Positions 53,164 to 53,284 of a stretch of DNA of 53,284 nucleotides are shown here, piece by piece. This DNA comes from an uncultured Lachnospiraceae bacterium. Its GTDB lineage: Bacteria > Bacillota > Clostridia > Lachnospirales > Lachnospiraceae. A program made the position numbers and the translations under genes. Position 1 is the first letter of the stretch, and each line of letters opens with the position of its first letter. The notes below the pieces were generated by a model. It was given only the letters and a program-made list of their open reading frames with translations, was not told where the DNA came from and did no database searches. The stretch covers positions 1-53,284 of the forward strand of contig CADABQ010000021.1 in the NCBI GenBank assembly GCA_902786205.1, given 5' to 3'.

Positions 53164-53284
53164 ACTGTCCTTTCTATTAAACACACTATAGGCGTTTGCG
53201 AAACGCCACAAGCCGCATAAATACGGCATATTTTTTGTTACAAAATAAAAATATCTCCTCACGGGTTATGGTATAATAGAATTG
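53164..53284 (-). promoter_or_regulatory. Leader of the ABC cluster with two hairpins
   Basis: On the minus strand a TATTATACC-type -10 lies at the window edge (about 53270-53280). The leader contains the hairpins GCCG-TATTTATG-CGGC (53212-53227) and GGCGTTT-CGC-AAACGCC (53191-53207), then the ribosome site. The -35 lies near or beyond the window end. Confidence 0.45.

Overview
The window looks like chromosomal DNA of a low-GC Gram-positive anaerobe of the class Clostridia, most likely a gut Lachnospiraceae. The basis is AT-rich DNA, strong AGGAGG-type ribosome sites, a Firmicutes T-box in front of pheST, meso-diaminopimelate dehydrogenase, Big_2-domain secreted proteins with Thr/Pro linkers, DUF4860 and DUF6142-type membrane proteins, and a type I-C CRISPR repeat. 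I cannot name the species. I see no tRNA, rRNA, complete insertion sequence or prophage.

Layout. 1-9.9 kb is a patchwork of intact housekeeping genes (alpha/beta hydrolase, PanE, an AAA ATPase, a Ca2+/cation antiporter, a LysR regulator, a zinc ribbon) mixed with many gene relics: ABC ATPase, flavin reductase, methyltransferase, GNAT, HxlR, MetE-like, FtsX and a glycosyltransferase. 9.9-12.2 kb holds ddh and an esterase. 12.3-24 kb is a complete type I-C CRISPR-Cas locus: cas3-cas5-cas8c-cas7-cas4-cas1-cas2, a leader, and an array of 50 identical repeats with 49 spacers, all read on the minus strand. 24-27.3 kb has an unknown gene divergent from a LytTR two-component pair. 27.6-29.8 kb holds bioB and rplY (L25/Ctc). 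30-33.9 kb holds a secreted serpin and a secreted Big_2 protein. 34-38.1 kb is a six-gene minimal pilus-like operon (PilC, four small membrane proteins, PilT). 38.3-43.3 kb holds an anchored unknown, a chemoreceptor and glycogen phosphorylase. 43.8-49.2 kb holds a DUF6142-like protein, VanZ, and pheT and pheS behind a T-box. 49.5-53.2 kb is a five-gene ABC-2 transporter cluster that runs toward the window end.

The most striking item is a putative minimal crRNA gene (23856-23967) divergent from cas3. A consensus promoter (TTGACA, 17 nt, TATGAT) is followed, at the expected start site, by a shortened CRISPR repeat whose stem differs in sequence but is still paired. It keeps the exact type I-C 5' handle (TGGATTGAAAT) and is followed by a spacer-like stretch and a terminator. 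The first 17 nt of that stretch match 14 of 17 positions of a site beside a TTC PAM just upstream of the cas3 promoter, with two of the three mismatches at positions 6 and 12. This suggests that the effector complex represses its own operon.

Several families of small palindromic dispersed repeats occupy the intergenic regions. One lies inside the pheS leader, one forms the 3' end of a coding sequence, and a 120-bp tandem duplication with a 19-bp inverted repeat separates pheS from pheT.
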